Shown one piece after another: positions 26,310 to 39,319 of a DNA stretch of 64,000 bases. How positions within the stretch are numbered: position 1 is the first letter of the stretch; every line of letters starts with the position of its first letter. The translations under genes and the position numbers were made by a program. The stretch is from Phlebotomus papatasi. Taxonomy: Eukaryota > Arthropoda > Insecta > Diptera > Psychodidae. The notes under the pieces were generated by a model, which worked only from the letters and a program-made list of their open reading frames with translations, was not told where the DNA came from and ran no database searches. Location: contig NC_077223.1 of assembly GCF_024763615.1 (NCBI RefSeq), forward strand, positions 11,532,001-11,596,000, given 5' to 3'.

Positions 26310-26317
26310 CTATAAAT

Positions 26318-28893
26318 GTACGATATTCAGTAAAAGTTTTCTCAAAAATATTGCGTACGCCATTAATTTAAACTATTTATTATAATGATTATATTATAAC
26401 TCTTTAAAGTAAATACGGAAAGAAAACACTAGAATTTCTCAAAGTTAAGCTTTTAAAGTGTTATATATAATTTTGTTTGAATCACAATTGTTGAGTTTTT
26501 AATTGCCGCGGCAGATCGTTCTACAGATTTTACTAATTATATTAATCTTAGTAATAGATCTTAGTATATAGAAAATCTTATTTGTGTATAAATTTTGATG
26601 TGTATTGTCGAATGTTGAAAACAACAATTAAAAAAATATTTACAATTTTTTTTGCGGAAAAAAAAATAGTTCTTCACACGTGTATGGATTTTTTATTTGA
26701 ATGATAATGAGGTCGTTTATCACCTTACTCGTATTTGCACATTTTCTTTTTATTGTAAACACATGGTTTACTGGCTTGCCACAGTATATTTGAACAGTTT
26801 TACCATCTATTGACTTCGATGCTGTTCTGAAGATTTCTTAAGCTGAATTCTTTTTGATACTACAACATTTTTATAGAACAAATGTTGTATGATTGGTCTG
26901 AAATTATAATATTGCAAAATTTGGAAATATTTGCATAATACGCTACTCTAGGAATTGTGTTGCTATAGATCTCGTAACTTCCACTAGCTACTGGCTTAAA
27001 TATATGTAAAGTCAAAGCCGAAATAAATCTTATTTGGTGGCGTACTCGAAAATTTTTCAGAATTTGAATTTGAAAATCGCGACATTTCGAATTTCGGAAG
27101 ATTTTTCCGATGTCACACGAGTTATAACGAGCTCAAACCTGTCTTATATATAAGAATTTATTGTATTTGTTATATAGAGATCGTTCGTTTATTTTCGATT
27201 TTTTATCGTATCTAACACTTGACAAATTGAAACTTTACGAATGTCTATTTTCACGATTTTTAATGTATCCCTAATTGGCGCAATTTTTTTCATTTAATGC
27301 GGGTTTCCCACAAGAATTGCACTTAAATCTAATGTTTTAAAACTAATACTATAATTGAATTTCCTAAAACTTTATTAATAAGTTATGTTTCTGGTTCATG
27401 AAAGAGCCTCTGTCTGAGTTATGTAATTTTTTTAAATGATAACGCCGTAAAATTATCTGGGTTTTTGGATGATAAAAGTTTTATTTGTAATTAATGTATT
27501 TTGATGTTAATCGCTTTTGTTTCAGAGCTTTTCTTTACTTTACAACAATAATTTTTCGTGTCGCTAAAAGGCATTAACCCCTTTGTTCTGAAAACTCAAA
27601 TTACCTGTCTCCTGTTTTTCATATTATCATAGCTTACAATTCTTAGCAAAGTAACTTAATGCATAATTCTGGTGTATTAGGCTACTCCGACCTAACTAAT
27701 GTTTGAAAGGTTTAAAAGAATTTAAGGAAAGATCATGTCTAATTCATGTAAATAATTATAGTTCTAGTTTAAATCAACTCGTCGATAGTATCACCATAAT
27801 TTTGGTATTGAGATTTATAATCAGAAATATTGAGGGTAGTTTTTATTAAAATTGTTACCATTACTGGTTATTACCCTATGAATATATAATGTGTGAATTA
27901 CCGCCGAAGAAGTGTAGTAAGAAAGAAAGAAAAGAAAAAAAGATTTGTATTGGAAAAATTCTACAATTAAGAAGCGTTATTATTTCTTTTTTTTTGTGAA
28001 GAAATATTTCCAGGCTTTATGGGAAATAAGAAAATTTACTGAGTGTATTGTATTTAAATTAACATGTGGAGATATTTACTAGAAGAGCTAACAAAATAAT
28101 CCTTGAGAGAAAGGTGAGAGAGAAAGAGCACAAGGATAAGAATGAGGCCAAGCAATTTTTATGCTTTTAGGATGTTTTCTTTTTTGGGTCTCCTCACCTA
28201 ATAATGTAGTTCACTTTCTTCAGGGGAGCTTAATGTTATTTGTCAAAGTTAAGATTGGAGATACAAAAGAAGGTCAAGACGAAGGTAATACATACAGAGA
28301 AATAATTTTTTTTCAGGTTATAAATAATGATATTATATGAGTAACGGGCATATGACACATTTCAAATACTGATTTTTTTGGGGCTTATGCCGCTCTGGTT
28401 GAGCAGGCCACGCATATGCGAATTTGTTGTTGTAATGAATAAAAGTAACGTAGCAGAAGAAGTAGACATTTCGTCGTTTGCATCACATGTTGTCTTAACT
28501 GAAATGATATGGAAAGAATTTATTATTTAAAGTTAAATAGTTCCTCTGATTGAGCATTGAAATCTTTACTAAATTGGAAATAGTTGAGTTTATTAAGTAT
28601 CTCACTTAATATCATGAGAAGTAAGAAAAATTATAATAAACCGCATAATACATATTTGAAAGAAGATTTGGGATTTGTTACAAGAGAGTCCTTTTGAACA
28701 TTCATTTCTTATACCGCAATAGAGTTGGCAGATCCATGTCCTGTGGAATTAAGTGCGGTCTAGTCCATTAGTAACCGTTTTGAATACCTCTGCTGATCTA
28801 AAGGGGGATTAGAACTAAGGCCAAATTCATATTAAAATTACATTTCTTTTAAAATAAATTGTAGTTTAAATTTATTTGTTGAAAATATTGATA
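26318..28893. other. Non-coding stretch, nothing recognised
   Basis: AT-rich. No exon-like frame, shared repeat or paired terminal repeats were identified. Confidence 0.5.
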
Positions 28894-29822
28894 GGGAAGT
28901 GTTTGTAATTCGGAACAGCTGTAATTTTGAATACATTCCTCGCGTTCAGTAATAACCTTCCTGATTTGAGAATTCTCTTCGGTTGATGTTTTTTCTGTAC
29001 AGATTCGAAGGTATATCAGAGAGAACTTATTTAAAAACCTGTTGGAAGGAAGTTCGAATATTTAAACTGACTAGTTGCACTAAAGTGAGCAAGCTCATCA
29101 AAAGGACATTTATTTTGAAATTGCAATTCAAACTTTCTGAAATCCTGAAATTCCACAAAACTACACAAAAAATCACTTTGCAGCAAATGTTTACATTACA
29201 TACTGTTGTTGACGTTGTTGACATTATTGACGATTGAAAGGATTGAAGTGTCAAGAATACCGAAATACTAAATGACAGAACAATCAGCGCTACAGCAGCG
29301 AGTACGTGAACTTGCACTTTAGGCTTTCGGTAGATTTTCGAATAGGTTTGGCTTGGCTTTGGAGTAGTTTTGTCTCTTCGAAAGGTTATAACCGAAGGGA
29401 GACAACATTATCTCGACTAACGAAATATAGTGCAAAAAAAAACTTAGAAACGTTGCGGAAGAGCAGGAGAATATGTCAATCTGCGCGTATGGAGGTTAAC
29501 TATCTTTAATGAATCATATGGAAAGTTTTCAGGTTCATTGGGATATTCTACGGTTCCTTCTCATAAACAGGTGGAGGATTTTGCAAGTTGGGTTCTTGAA
29601 ATGGACGAAAATGGGAATCCTATTTGAGGCGGATTAGCTGTTGAAAATGTGCCCAAAATTATAGTCAAATTCATGTTGATATATTTATTCACTTTTAAAC
29701 GTAATGTGATTGAGATTTTTAGAGATAACAAAGACGATAAACATTTTTCAAGGTTCCAAACAACACCGCTGGAAAGGAAGTAACAAAACACTTCATTTGG
29801 TATTGAAAATACCGCTTTTAAA
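28894..29822 (+). mobile_element. pogo-like element relic, right end lost
   Basis: Begins after TA with GGGAAGTGTTTGTAATTCGG. Broken plus-strand frames read LTKYSAKKNLETLRKSRR then SARMEVNYL and stops (29420-29510), then PSHKQVEDFASWVLEMDENG (29560-29620). These align with the equivalent parts of family A (YERDVARNALKGSRKGQG, EEDLVRLAHQMKNNG) and fit the two-part DNA-binding region of pogo/Tigger-type transposases. The right part (AAACAACACCGCTGGAAAGG) matches A/B interior sequence. Confidence 0.7.
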
Positions 29823-31201
29823 ACAAATTAAAAAAAAAAACTTTTAATTATAAAAAAAATAAAAGTACGACAATAGATGATGCAAACGCAATGTCTCGAA
29901 TATATTCTCAAATGTATCTCAAGAGAATTGTTCAAGGTCACTTCATTCTTACGGGACTTTCTATGCGAAATAGAAAAGAATTCTAAGCTTTGTGAATGGA
30001 AGAGTGGAAGCAAGTCAATTTGTTCTTGTAGTGTGCGGCTGAGAATTTTACGTTTCTTTTTTGCTTTATACTAAGATTCACGTCAAAAGCAGCTGGTTAT
30101 CAAGAAGAGAAATGCAAAGGTGAATTTATTTAGTGAGGCTGTCTAGAACTTTTTCTTACTGACTCACTTCTATCGCTCTATTTATCTTATTCTGTGGACA
30201 CAAGAACCAACAAATTAAGGTGCTTAATCTTTTATTCTTTTGTTGAAGTTTTCTGCTTTCTACTTTCTTGATGGGCAGTGCATTAGTGCATTTGTTTCTA
30301 TTAAATTGCTATCAGGATCTTCATATATTAATTTATAAATATTTTAAATTTATTAATAGTCATATTATATAATTATTAATAAATTATTATACGAAAATTT
30401 GCTCCTTTTGAAAATTTTTAAAAATGCAATAAATGAATGGTTTTCGAATTACTTAAGGTTTATCAATTATACAATCAGTCTTACATTTTTGTCGAGATAT
30501 AGAAATCGTTATATATAGATTGAATACATATAAAGTATGTTAAAAGATTTGTGTGCGTCATCAGTTATTTCGTACAATTGATAAGAGAAATTAATTAGTT
30601 TGAGAAAACATTCCCCGTTTTTATGTGAAATTCTCATTGATAGTGTGCAGTAAAAAGAATTGGGCCTTTAAAAATGACCAAAAACATAATAATTTTACAA
30701 AAATATCGATTAACATTTTATTAGCTAAGTTTCAGACTGTTAAAATCAAACATTAATTTATTAAATAGATATCTATGATTCTTAAAGGGCAATAGATAGC
30801 TTTAAATATGATAAATTGGTTCAAATATAAGTTATAATTAAAATACATTTAATATAGTTCAAGCAATAATATGATTAGTTCAAAGGTGAAAACTGAAAAT
30901 ACTATTATATTTTTTGAAATATACAATTTTTGTTATGATTTTTTTTTATTTTAAGAAAACTTTTTATCACAATTCTAAAAAGCGTTTTAAAAAGAAAGTA
31001 TCACAACATTTACCATTTATCAGTTTAGTTTTTAGTCTTTAGGCAGTTATGTTAGTTCTAAATAAATTGTTTGGGTATGTCTGTAAGCACGAAAATAATA
31101 CATATTGTGATTATTATTTAAAAATATTGATTTTATCATATAATTTATAGTCTTACCTTTGTCGTAGCTGAGTTTAATTTGATATTTTCTTTTCTTTTCA
31201 G
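29823..31201. other. Non-coding stretch before the first recognised ELL exon
   Basis: AT-rich, with a polypyrimidine tract (TTTTCTTTTCTTTTCAG) at its end that serves the 31202 exon. No further exon, and no repeat seen elsewhere in the window. Confidence 0.5.
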
Positions 31202-31249
31202 AGTAAAACATGTTCTCAAGCTACCATCCAATTTCTCGGAAACGAAGGA
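31202..31249 (+). CDS. Su(Tpl): ELL/Su(Tpl) coding exon a (48 nt, internal)
   Basis: Small internal exon of the Pol II elongation factor ELL, a nuclear protein of the super/little elongation complexes that suppresses Pol II pausing. It reads SKTCSQATIQFLGNEG in phase 0-0. ELL proteins have a matching segment (…IQF.GN.G) just before the strand that the next exon encodes. A strong polypyrimidine tract and CAG acceptor end at 31201, and a GTAAGT donor starts at 31250. The exon is short but bounded by good sites, and its phase fits the next exon. The preceding coding exon, which should encode the conserved KLTDSALRA-type segment, was not found upstream in the window. Confidence 0.8.
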
Positions 31250-33942
31250 GTAAGTTCTCAGATGTTCTTTATTATTAACATTTTCAACAAAATATTTTAA
31301 GTCATATTTTTAAACCATTTTTTTTGTATTGCCAGTTTCACAAATTTTGATTTTAACTTCATTTTCTAAAATTGCGATAAGCCGAACTGCGTAAAATTAC
31401 TACAAAGTCACCCTTATCTACGGAAGTTTTCAAAAATTATCCCCAAAAATTATCTATCAATATTCAAAGGCAATACCTTATTTACGACTTTCCTTGGCGA
31501 TATTCCAAATATTTTACACCTTTTTTTTTAAATCAAATTCTAATTGTAGGTTTTCTGAGCTTAGGAGACTTTTGCAATTATAAATTATATAGGATTGGAA
31601 AATTTAGTTATACAGGGATTTTTAACTGCTTGAACTTCCAGAGAGAGCAGTTTTCACAATCTTTTAATGATTTTAACTACGATTCTCTTGGAAGAATTAT
31701 TCATGTCATTTTCATACTTTTTCAATGACAAAGTTAAAATGTGTGAAAGAAGAGAAACTCAATTTAAGATATTGATAAAATATGTATGAAATAAGGAAAA
31801 TGGAGTGAAAGAGAGAAATTCCGCGTAAGAAAATGACGCAGTTTACGTCATTGATTGCGTCTTCAATTTATACATTTATACATTGCAAAATGTCATTCAT
31901 TCTGTTTTCTCCGGGGTTCTATCTCTTGAGCATTGCTCTCTTGCCGCTTGTTGCTGATAAGATTGCCATCCTTTGTATATATCGACCGTAATCCCACTTA
32001 ATTAACCTATTTTTTTTTGCTAGATTTTTCTTTCTCACTCTTATATTGCACTCGATTGTGCAATTTATTTTTTCAATTTCTCTCAATAATGTTTGTTTTA
32101 AATTTTTCTAGGACGTAAAGTATTTTATTGAAGTACCAATGTATGTTTATTTATTGGACCAGCCGTGTTGAATGATTAAAAAAACAAATGTGCAAGATGT
32201 TTTGATTCTAGGGCTGTAAATAAGACTATCACAGCTAGAGTCTAAGTCCGGCTTTATCTTCTTAAATAAATCAAAATGTAACATATTTCAAAATCCAAAT
32301 TAAGTCATTTACACATAAAATATTAGCGTCAATAATTACCGTGAGTTATAAAATTTTTATGTACATGTGCGCAGTGTCATAGTGGGGTTAAAGGAATTCC
32401 ACATTTTTATGTTTTAGGCAGAACTTTTAGGTCTGGAAAATTTCACAAAATCGGAATTCACATCCTATTCTTTTTCAAAACTTTGCGTAATGTTTATCGT
32501 ACTCTTTCGAACTCTCGAAGTTATGTTGAACTGAATTGAAATTGGTATGATGTTTAAAAGAAGAAGAAGAGTATGAAAGAGTAGGATAGACATTAGCAGA
32601 ATGAGAAAGAATGAGATTTGAATTTTGATTTCATGAAATTTTCCTGATGTGAAAGCTGTACTGGAGCCATTTGGTTCAAAATCAGCAATCAATCATTGTA
32701 TTTCGGATATGAAGTGGTATTTTCATTTGGAAATATGTTTATGTAACGATGAAAAAAATGTAATTCTTCAGGTTTATTTACATGTGAAAACGAATTCTTG
32801 GGTTTGTCTGATTTCATTTTATTTTTACGGAATTTACGATTTTCGTAAATATATTCAAACAAATACCTTCATCCGGATTGGTTCTTGTTGAATAATTTGT
32901 AATGTTATTTTTTACGTAAATATATCAAATTAGTTATAACATAAAAAAAATATGAATACAAAATGATTTCTAGTTTAATGTAAAGGAAATGAAATAAATA
33001 CAATAATATGATTCAAAATGTAAGGGAAAAAAAATTCCAGCCCATATACACGTATACTTTTAGAGCCTCAACATCCAATTGAACGTTTCACTTTCTACAT
33101 GTCTGAGATAGTAATGTGTATATGAATAAATTGCTTATGTATTGTTATATTCTTTTTTTTTTTACAAAGATAATAGTATTTTTTCTTGCTTCTCTATGAG
33201 CACCTTTTTCTTGTTATGGGGCGGTTTTCTTTAAAAAAGAATCAGAAATTTGTCAGTTTAATTTGTAAAAGATAAAATAGATATTCTGGAATATGCAAAA
33301 TGCGGATAAAGTGCAATAATATACAACATATTCATTTTTTTCTTTGATATCTTATGCTTGAGAGATGAAGAAAAAGAATGCAAAATGCATACAATTGCTT
33401 CAGTACATCATTGGAATTTTTTCTTTTTATACAATTTTGTGATTTCATTCGAATACGGTTATGATTTTAACAGCTGCTTTTGGCCGAATCCCATTTTTGA
33501 GACATTGACTTTATCGATGTACGAGAAGGCTTTCAGGTTTCGTACATCATACACTGTCTTCGAAAACTTCATTTTCCTATATTTCTTTACTGAATCTGAC
33601 CTATTTTTTGTTAAGAAAATCTGTGTCTTAATACTTGTTAATAAAATACATTACTGAAGGTCACATTCTTTAAAGGAATATGGGAAAAACAGATCTCAGT
33701 CAAAGCCAAAATCCCAATTTTTAAAAGTGTCAGAGCTACTCCCACCATTACACCCGCGCTTGCTTGGAGGCAAGGGGAAACTTTCTGTGGCTTGGAAAAT
33801 TATTCTTTAGATTATCCTCCATATAATTTCATCCCTGTCAGGATTTTGAACATCGATTTTGGCTTTCGGGATTTTGGTTCTCAGAATTTTGGCTATCACC
33901 GGGGAAAAATATGAAACGTTCGAACCCAGTGAGTACCAATTA
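31250..33942. other. First part of the 7.8-kb ELL intron; holds foldback F2
   Basis: Unique-looking AT-rich sequence apart from F2. At 31832-31851 ATGACGCA and TTACGTCAT lie side by side, two bZIP-like half-palindromes. At 33840-33900 a short GGATTTTGGCTTTC-type iteration resembles one at 60590-60655. Confidence 0.45.
32415..32672. repeat. Foldback repeat family F, copy 2
   Basis: Diverged relative of F1: same GGAAAATTTCA arms and GATGTTTAAAAGAAGAAGAA centre, here not inside a family E element. That shows F is a mobile unit of its own. Confidence 0.72.
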
Positions 33943-34807
33943 GGGTAAATGTCCTAATTCAAAACCATTTCCAGACGCTTTAACTTTGACAGAAGATTCA
34001 ACACATTAAGTTTATATTTTTTCTAAAGAGAATTACATAAATTTGCTCCTTGACTCTTCTAGAATATTACTGTTTAATGAAAATTCTTTAAAAACAATTT
34101 GAAAACTTCTTAAATACAAGAAAAATACGCGAGCGTAAAATGCTTCAATTGGAAACATATTAATCCAAATGGGAACAAGGGAAAGTTTCTAATTGGAGAC
34201 AAACAGTTTAAGTGAAACCGCGACGAAAGGCTTCCAAAACTTTGTTAAGTTGCTCCTTAGTTCAAGATTTGTTCTTATTCCTGGTCTTTTCACCTTTCCG
34301 ATCTAAAACAATAAGAAAATCTCTCCAAGAAAAATCATATTTCCGGGGTTTCCTATTGAAGCATTTGCAGACACTTCAGAAAAACCCTTATTGTTCACGA
34401 AATAGGTAATTATTTCATTTGAAAACTTCACGTACCATTAACAATAAAGATTAGCACTTAATTTAACTAAAATTAGCCAGAAATGTGACATAAATGTTAA
34501 ACAAAATGAATAAACAATAGTCATCTCATTGCGTTTTTCATTGGGAAACATAATCCATCGATGAAAAATTCGATGATGAAAAGGTACACTTTTAATTTTT
34601 CTTAGAAATTAACAAATTCATATTTGTGAATATGAATGGATTTTCGCTTTATTTGGAGCAAAATTAACTAAATAATGAAACTGAGGTATAGAAAATATAT
34701 AAATATAATTATTTAGTACTGTATTTATCATGAAAACAGTGATGTTTCCATTTGGAGCAGCGAAAAATTTCCATTTGGAGCAGGTTTTGAATTAGCTTAA
34801 TTTACCC
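33943..34807 (-). mobile_element. MITE family D, copy 2 (inverted, 865 bp)
   Basis: Inverted relative of D1, TA target: GGGTAAATGTCCTAATTC … GAATTAGCTTAATTTACCC. The minus strand keeps the HTH relic (TKEQLNKVLEAFRRGF) with a stop just before it. Confidence 0.9.
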
Positions 34808-35164
34808 TACTAACCGATTTGAATTCAACTGATTCAACTTAAAGCATATGTATTTACGCTAAATACTGCTGATCTTAAAACGACACTCGTATATATTTAG
34901 TTAGCACTTTTTGTTCGAAAACTGCTCACCGGTTAGTATCTTTTTGCAGACCGATTTAGTAAAAATATGCTGAAAACGCGGCTTTTTTTTTTTAGATAAC
35001 TGTGCTCACTGGACAGTCAGAGTATGTGCGAAGCCTGAAAATTTGTTTCAGTGTTTTTAAAAATTCGTTTCAGTGTGGATTAGAAAAAGGTTAAATTAAG
35101 AAGATCTTTGTTAAATTAATTATAGCAATGCTTCCCTTTTATTTTGCAACAGTCGTTCTTTTAT

Positions 35165-35760
35165 GACTAGCGCACAATAACTTTTGTTTGTAAACATGTT
35201 TTCAAAATTTCCCATGAGAATGAGCGAGATGACTAGATCTAGATTTCACTCACTCTCATTGAAATGTCAAAAACATATTTACTAAACAAAAGTTATTGTG
35301 CGTTATGCCCAGCGCACAATAACTCTTGTTTGCAAATATGTTTTCAAAATTTCTTATGAGAGTGAGCGAGATAACTAGATCTAGGTTTCATTCACTCTCA
35401 TAGGAAAGTCAAAAACATGTTTACAAAATAAAAGTTATTGTGCGCTGTGCATTAGGCATTATGCCTAGCGCACAATAACATTTGTTTTGTAAACATGTTT
35501 TTGACATTTCAATGAGACTGAGTGAGATCTAGATCTAGTCATCTCCTTCACTCTCATAGGAAATTTTGAAAACATGTTTACAAATAAAAGTTATTGTGTG
35601 TTAGGCATTATGCCCAACGCACAATAACTTTTATTTATTAAACATGTTTTTGACATTTAAATGAGAGTGATTGAGATCTAGATCTAGTCATCTCGCTCAC
35701 TCTAATAGGAAATTTTAAAAACATATTTAAAAACAAAAGTTATTGTGTGTTGGGCATTAT
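35165..35760. repeat. Array of four family I palindromic MITEs
   Basis: Four units of about 145 bp (approximately 35168-35304, 35311-35447, 35466-35608, 35614-35755). Each starts with GCGCACAATAAC or similar and ends GTTATTGTGCG. Units 1-2 have one orientation of the asymmetric core (GTTTTCAAAATTTC first) and units 3-4 the other (GTTTTTGACATTT first). Linkers read GCATTATGCC. Confidence 0.9.
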
Positions 35761-37002
35761 ACAGAAAACACGACTAAACCATAAATTTAAAGTCGAGGTT
35801 TGTGTCTTTGATATTGTTAATTTTATTTATTTAAATTCTTCATCTCTCTCACGCGTATATACGGCAGACGACAGAGAACATAAATAAATAATAAATCATT
35901 TTTATTATAGGACGTAAAATTTACCCTATTCTTATTTTTTTTTTTAAATTAATATTTAGTAGTGTGGAAAGTATTGAAAGTGTCTGAAGATTATAGACTT
36001 TTTCCGTCTATTCAGTGCAATTTTCTGCATTTTCATCGTTTGATTATGGCACATACAGGAAAATTGCAATAGTTGAAATAGTGTCAGTATGTGTATACAT
36101 TTAGCGAGACAGAGGAAGAAAATTGCAAAAAGGCAAACAGTGGTTTCCTGTAATCAATAACAATTACATATTGATGTCAAATGGTGATAGACAAAAAAAA
36201 AAAGATTTTAATTTCATTTAAAGTGTGCTACCCACCATTTGATTAGATTGTTGGCATTGTATGACACTTTTTTTTTGTGTGTTGTTCCTCAATCTCCCAT
36301 AACTCTATAGAAGTGTAGAATTTTGTGAGAAAGACAAAAAAATAGTACATATCGTCATGTTATCAATTTGTGGGTCTCCCTGGGAAATTCCCTGTAGATT
36401 TTTGATGGAGGTTTCTTGTGGGAAAATTTCCGATGGATGTGGTTCTTTAAATTTTGAAAGATTTTGTTTTTTTTTAAATAAAATTTTTACCTAATTCCTC
36501 ACTTTTGATATATTTTGTATAGTTCTGACTGAACGAAATAATGTTGACAAGGCTGGTTGAATGGCAATATAAAAAATTCACTATATTGGCGATAGACGCA
36601 AGTTGACAAACATATGTAGTCAATGTAGCTAAGATAGAGAGACAGTGAGATATCAGCTGTTATGTACATATATATTTTTAGATAAGTTTATTTTCACTGT
36701 TCTACTTGCAAGGTGTAGAAAAAGTCTTTGAATTGTATATTTTACACCCATATAAAGTCACATTAGATTCTTCGTCTACTCACACATTGACTCATATTGA
36801 TCACTTGGATCACTCACATAAATTTATTAAAAGGTGCTGTAACCTATATATATTGCAACGAAGAGACATGGTTAAATTTGTTTTGTTTTTCACCGTAAAT
36901 TTAAAAACGTTCACGGCGGAGGTATAAAAACTAAAATTGAAAACAACTATATTATAAACTGAATTTTATTAAATAAATAATATTTGAGCTTGAAAGTTGG
37001 TA
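35761..37002. other. Non-coding intron stretch, nothing recognised
   Basis: AT-rich with several poly-T runs. No frame, splice pair or repeat was identified. Confidence 0.5.
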
Positions 37003-38069
37003 GGGGAAGTGCTTATAATTTTGGACAGTCTGCATATAAGCGTCGAAGTTCCAAGTTTGAAGTGCGATATTTTCAATACTAATTGACATTTCTTGTTACT
37101 CTCTTTTCAGAAGGGTTGTTTAGAAACTTAGCAAGCTATTTATCATCTCATTTTTACTAAAATTAGTTTTAATACGTTTAAAAATGAATTGATATGTAGA
37201 GGTGAATTTGACTCTTATTTTGGACAACTTGGTTATTAATTTTTACAACTTGTCTGTAAATTTGGACAGATAATCCGCCTCAACAGGATGCCCATTGTTC
37301 TTCATTTTATGAACCAATCTTACCAAGTCCTCTTCCTGTTCATGTAAGGGAAACGTAGAATGTCACAGAAGCCCAGAAACTTTCCATATCATTCATTAAA
37401 GTGAGTTGACTTCGATACTCCAAGTACGTGCAGATTCGCTCATTCCCTGACCTTTCCGGGAGCCTTTCAAGGCATTTCTCGCTACATCTCTTTCGTAGAG
37501 ATGATGCTCCTTTGTTTCTCCAGGCATTTGTCCAACCTAGTCATCACAAAAGCTACAACTTCACGAAATTTCGTGAGAAAAACACCTGTCCAAAATAAGA
37601 ATCATCACCTCACTGGTGATTGTCTTAAAAAATTTCCCATTTTTCACACGAAAAATATAATTCACAAGGCAAATCTCACTTCAGGTCAAATGTACAAATC
37701 ATCAGTAACGTGAATCAACACAATATTCAATGAATATTCAATAATATCACTCAAAAACAGCGAACAAACTTTGTTAGTACTTCACCAAAACTAAATAAGA
37801 CTGAAGTAAGCCACGAAGTTCTGTCATATTTCTCGTAAGCAATTGCTCACACTGAATTTTCAACAAAGCAATTTCAACTCAAATCATATTCAAAATTTAA
37901 CGTATTTAGTGTCAAAATCTTCCAAAAAGAACAAATATTTAGATAGAATTTATTTTTCATCAAATATTGGAATAAAAATCCATCATTTTAATCAATTTAT
38001 TTTTAGTGTCCAATTTTATCCTCAAAGTGTCCAAAATAAGAAACTGGACAAAATTATGAGCACTTACCC
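37003..38069 (+). mobile_element. MITE family A, copy 2 (1,067 bp, TA target)
   Basis: GGGGAAGTGCTTATAATTTT … ATTATGAGCACTTACCC. Nearly identical to A3 and A4 along its length. It is followed after only 10 bp (TATACCATTA) by MITE C1. Confidence 0.93.
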
Positions 38070-38079
38070 TATACCATTA

Positions 38080-38999
38080 GGGTGGAATCACCAGTTCTCG
38101 CCAGTGCCCCACTTCTCGCCACTTACATTGAAATCGCTATTTTTCGCAATTTATGAAATAAATGAGTCGCAATTTTTTTGTATTGTTTCTGCTTCTACGC
38201 ATAGAATCGAAAAATAATAATTATTCGTTTTGGATTCACGATTTTGATCGCTTTTTAGAGCAATATTTTAAGCAAGTGCATCGAATCCAACATCTCTTAC
38301 CAAATGTAATAAGTGTCGTCAAATTTTCATCAGGCCAAAAATACCTATTTGGGTAAATAATTTGTCTATTGAATATTTAATTGCACTTGTGGAATACATA
38401 AAATTTGTATTAAGTCAATTAATATTTCATTTTATATTATTTTTGTATAAAAATGAGGCATGGCGAGAAGTGGTAATATTCTGGAATTGATTTTACCACC
38501 TGTCGCCATATCTTTTCAATAGGCGACGCTAACTTCACTTCGTACATTCTCAGTTGTCAAATCTGCATTGTTTACTTTCTGCAAAAGCCCCATAATTTGA
38601 TTTCTCAAATAAAAGTGAAGAAAAATCATTTAAAGAGAGTAATAATAAAGTGATCACAAGGAAAGAGAAATGGTGAATGTATTTTTTTCATAGCATTGCC
38701 TAAAATAACCGAGTGTGGTTCTTTTCAAGTGGGTGGCCAGAAGTGGTTACAAATTTTACAAAACTGGCGAAAAGTGGTAAAAAGTGGCGACGAAATGGTT
38801 ATTTTTGCATTATTAATAAAAATCAGTTTTTTAAGTAGTCCAGCGTTATGTTCTAGGATTATTGTTTTCACGTATCTAGAGCCAATACATCTAAGTAACT
38901 TTGTGTCAAATTTGACTTATCTTGTAGCAAGGATTCAAAAGTTATGATTAAATGAATTTAATTTTTTCCTAAACATGGCGATAGTCGGTTATTCCACCC
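38080..38999 (+). mobile_element. MITE family C, copy 1 (920 bp, TA target)
   Basis: GGGTGGAATCACCAGTTCTC … GATAGTCGGTTATTCCACCC in a TA target. The motif CTTCTCGCCA or its complement recurs about ten times, clustered near both ends and around 38460-38790. No transposase remnant was recognised. It ends 93 bp before an ELL exon. Confidence 0.93.
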
Positions 39000-39092
39000 T
39001 ATTTATTTATTTATTTGATTTTATACCATTATTTCTATACCATTATTTATTTAGTAATATTTTACATGGTTTTATTACCTTTTATCTTGCAG

Positions 39093-39319
39093 TTTATCTC
39101 ATTTCCGTCTGTGTCGAGCAGTGGTGGGCAAAAATTTAGTTTTTCCCTCTCTGAAATTGAGGGTCCAGCGGGTTCTTTTGAATGCATCCAGCAAAGTCAG
39201 GGGCAACTCGATGTCCTGGGCACATTATCCAATAAAATGCGAATACATGCCAATGATGATGTGTACGAGACAACAAAGCATAGAATGGCTGTGGCTGAGG
39301 AAAATCAGAAAAATAAATG
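39093..39319 (+). CDS. Su(Tpl): ELL/Su(Tpl) coding exon b (N-terminal ELL domain)
   Basis: Starts FISFPSV directly after exon a in phase 0 and contains FSFSLSEIEG, FECIQQ, LDVLGTLSNKM, DDVYETT and MAVAEENQKNK. These follow, in order, the landmarks of the ELL N-terminal domain (F.F.LS, F.CIQQ, LD.LG…K, DD.Y, M..AEE). The acceptor is CTTGCAG ending at 39092. The donor is GTAGAA at 39320, weaker than usual, but splitting a TG|T cysteine codon there gives NKC-TREIKPNQ, which suits the insect proteins. The reading frame would otherwise stop two codons on. A 920-bp MITE (C1) ends only 93 bp upstream, leaving little room for the branch point and tract. Confidence 0.9.

Noticed and set aside
38696..38947. 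83-codon frame repeated at 48558-48809
   Set aside because: Shadow of family C. It has no domain, and its conservation is that of the repeat.
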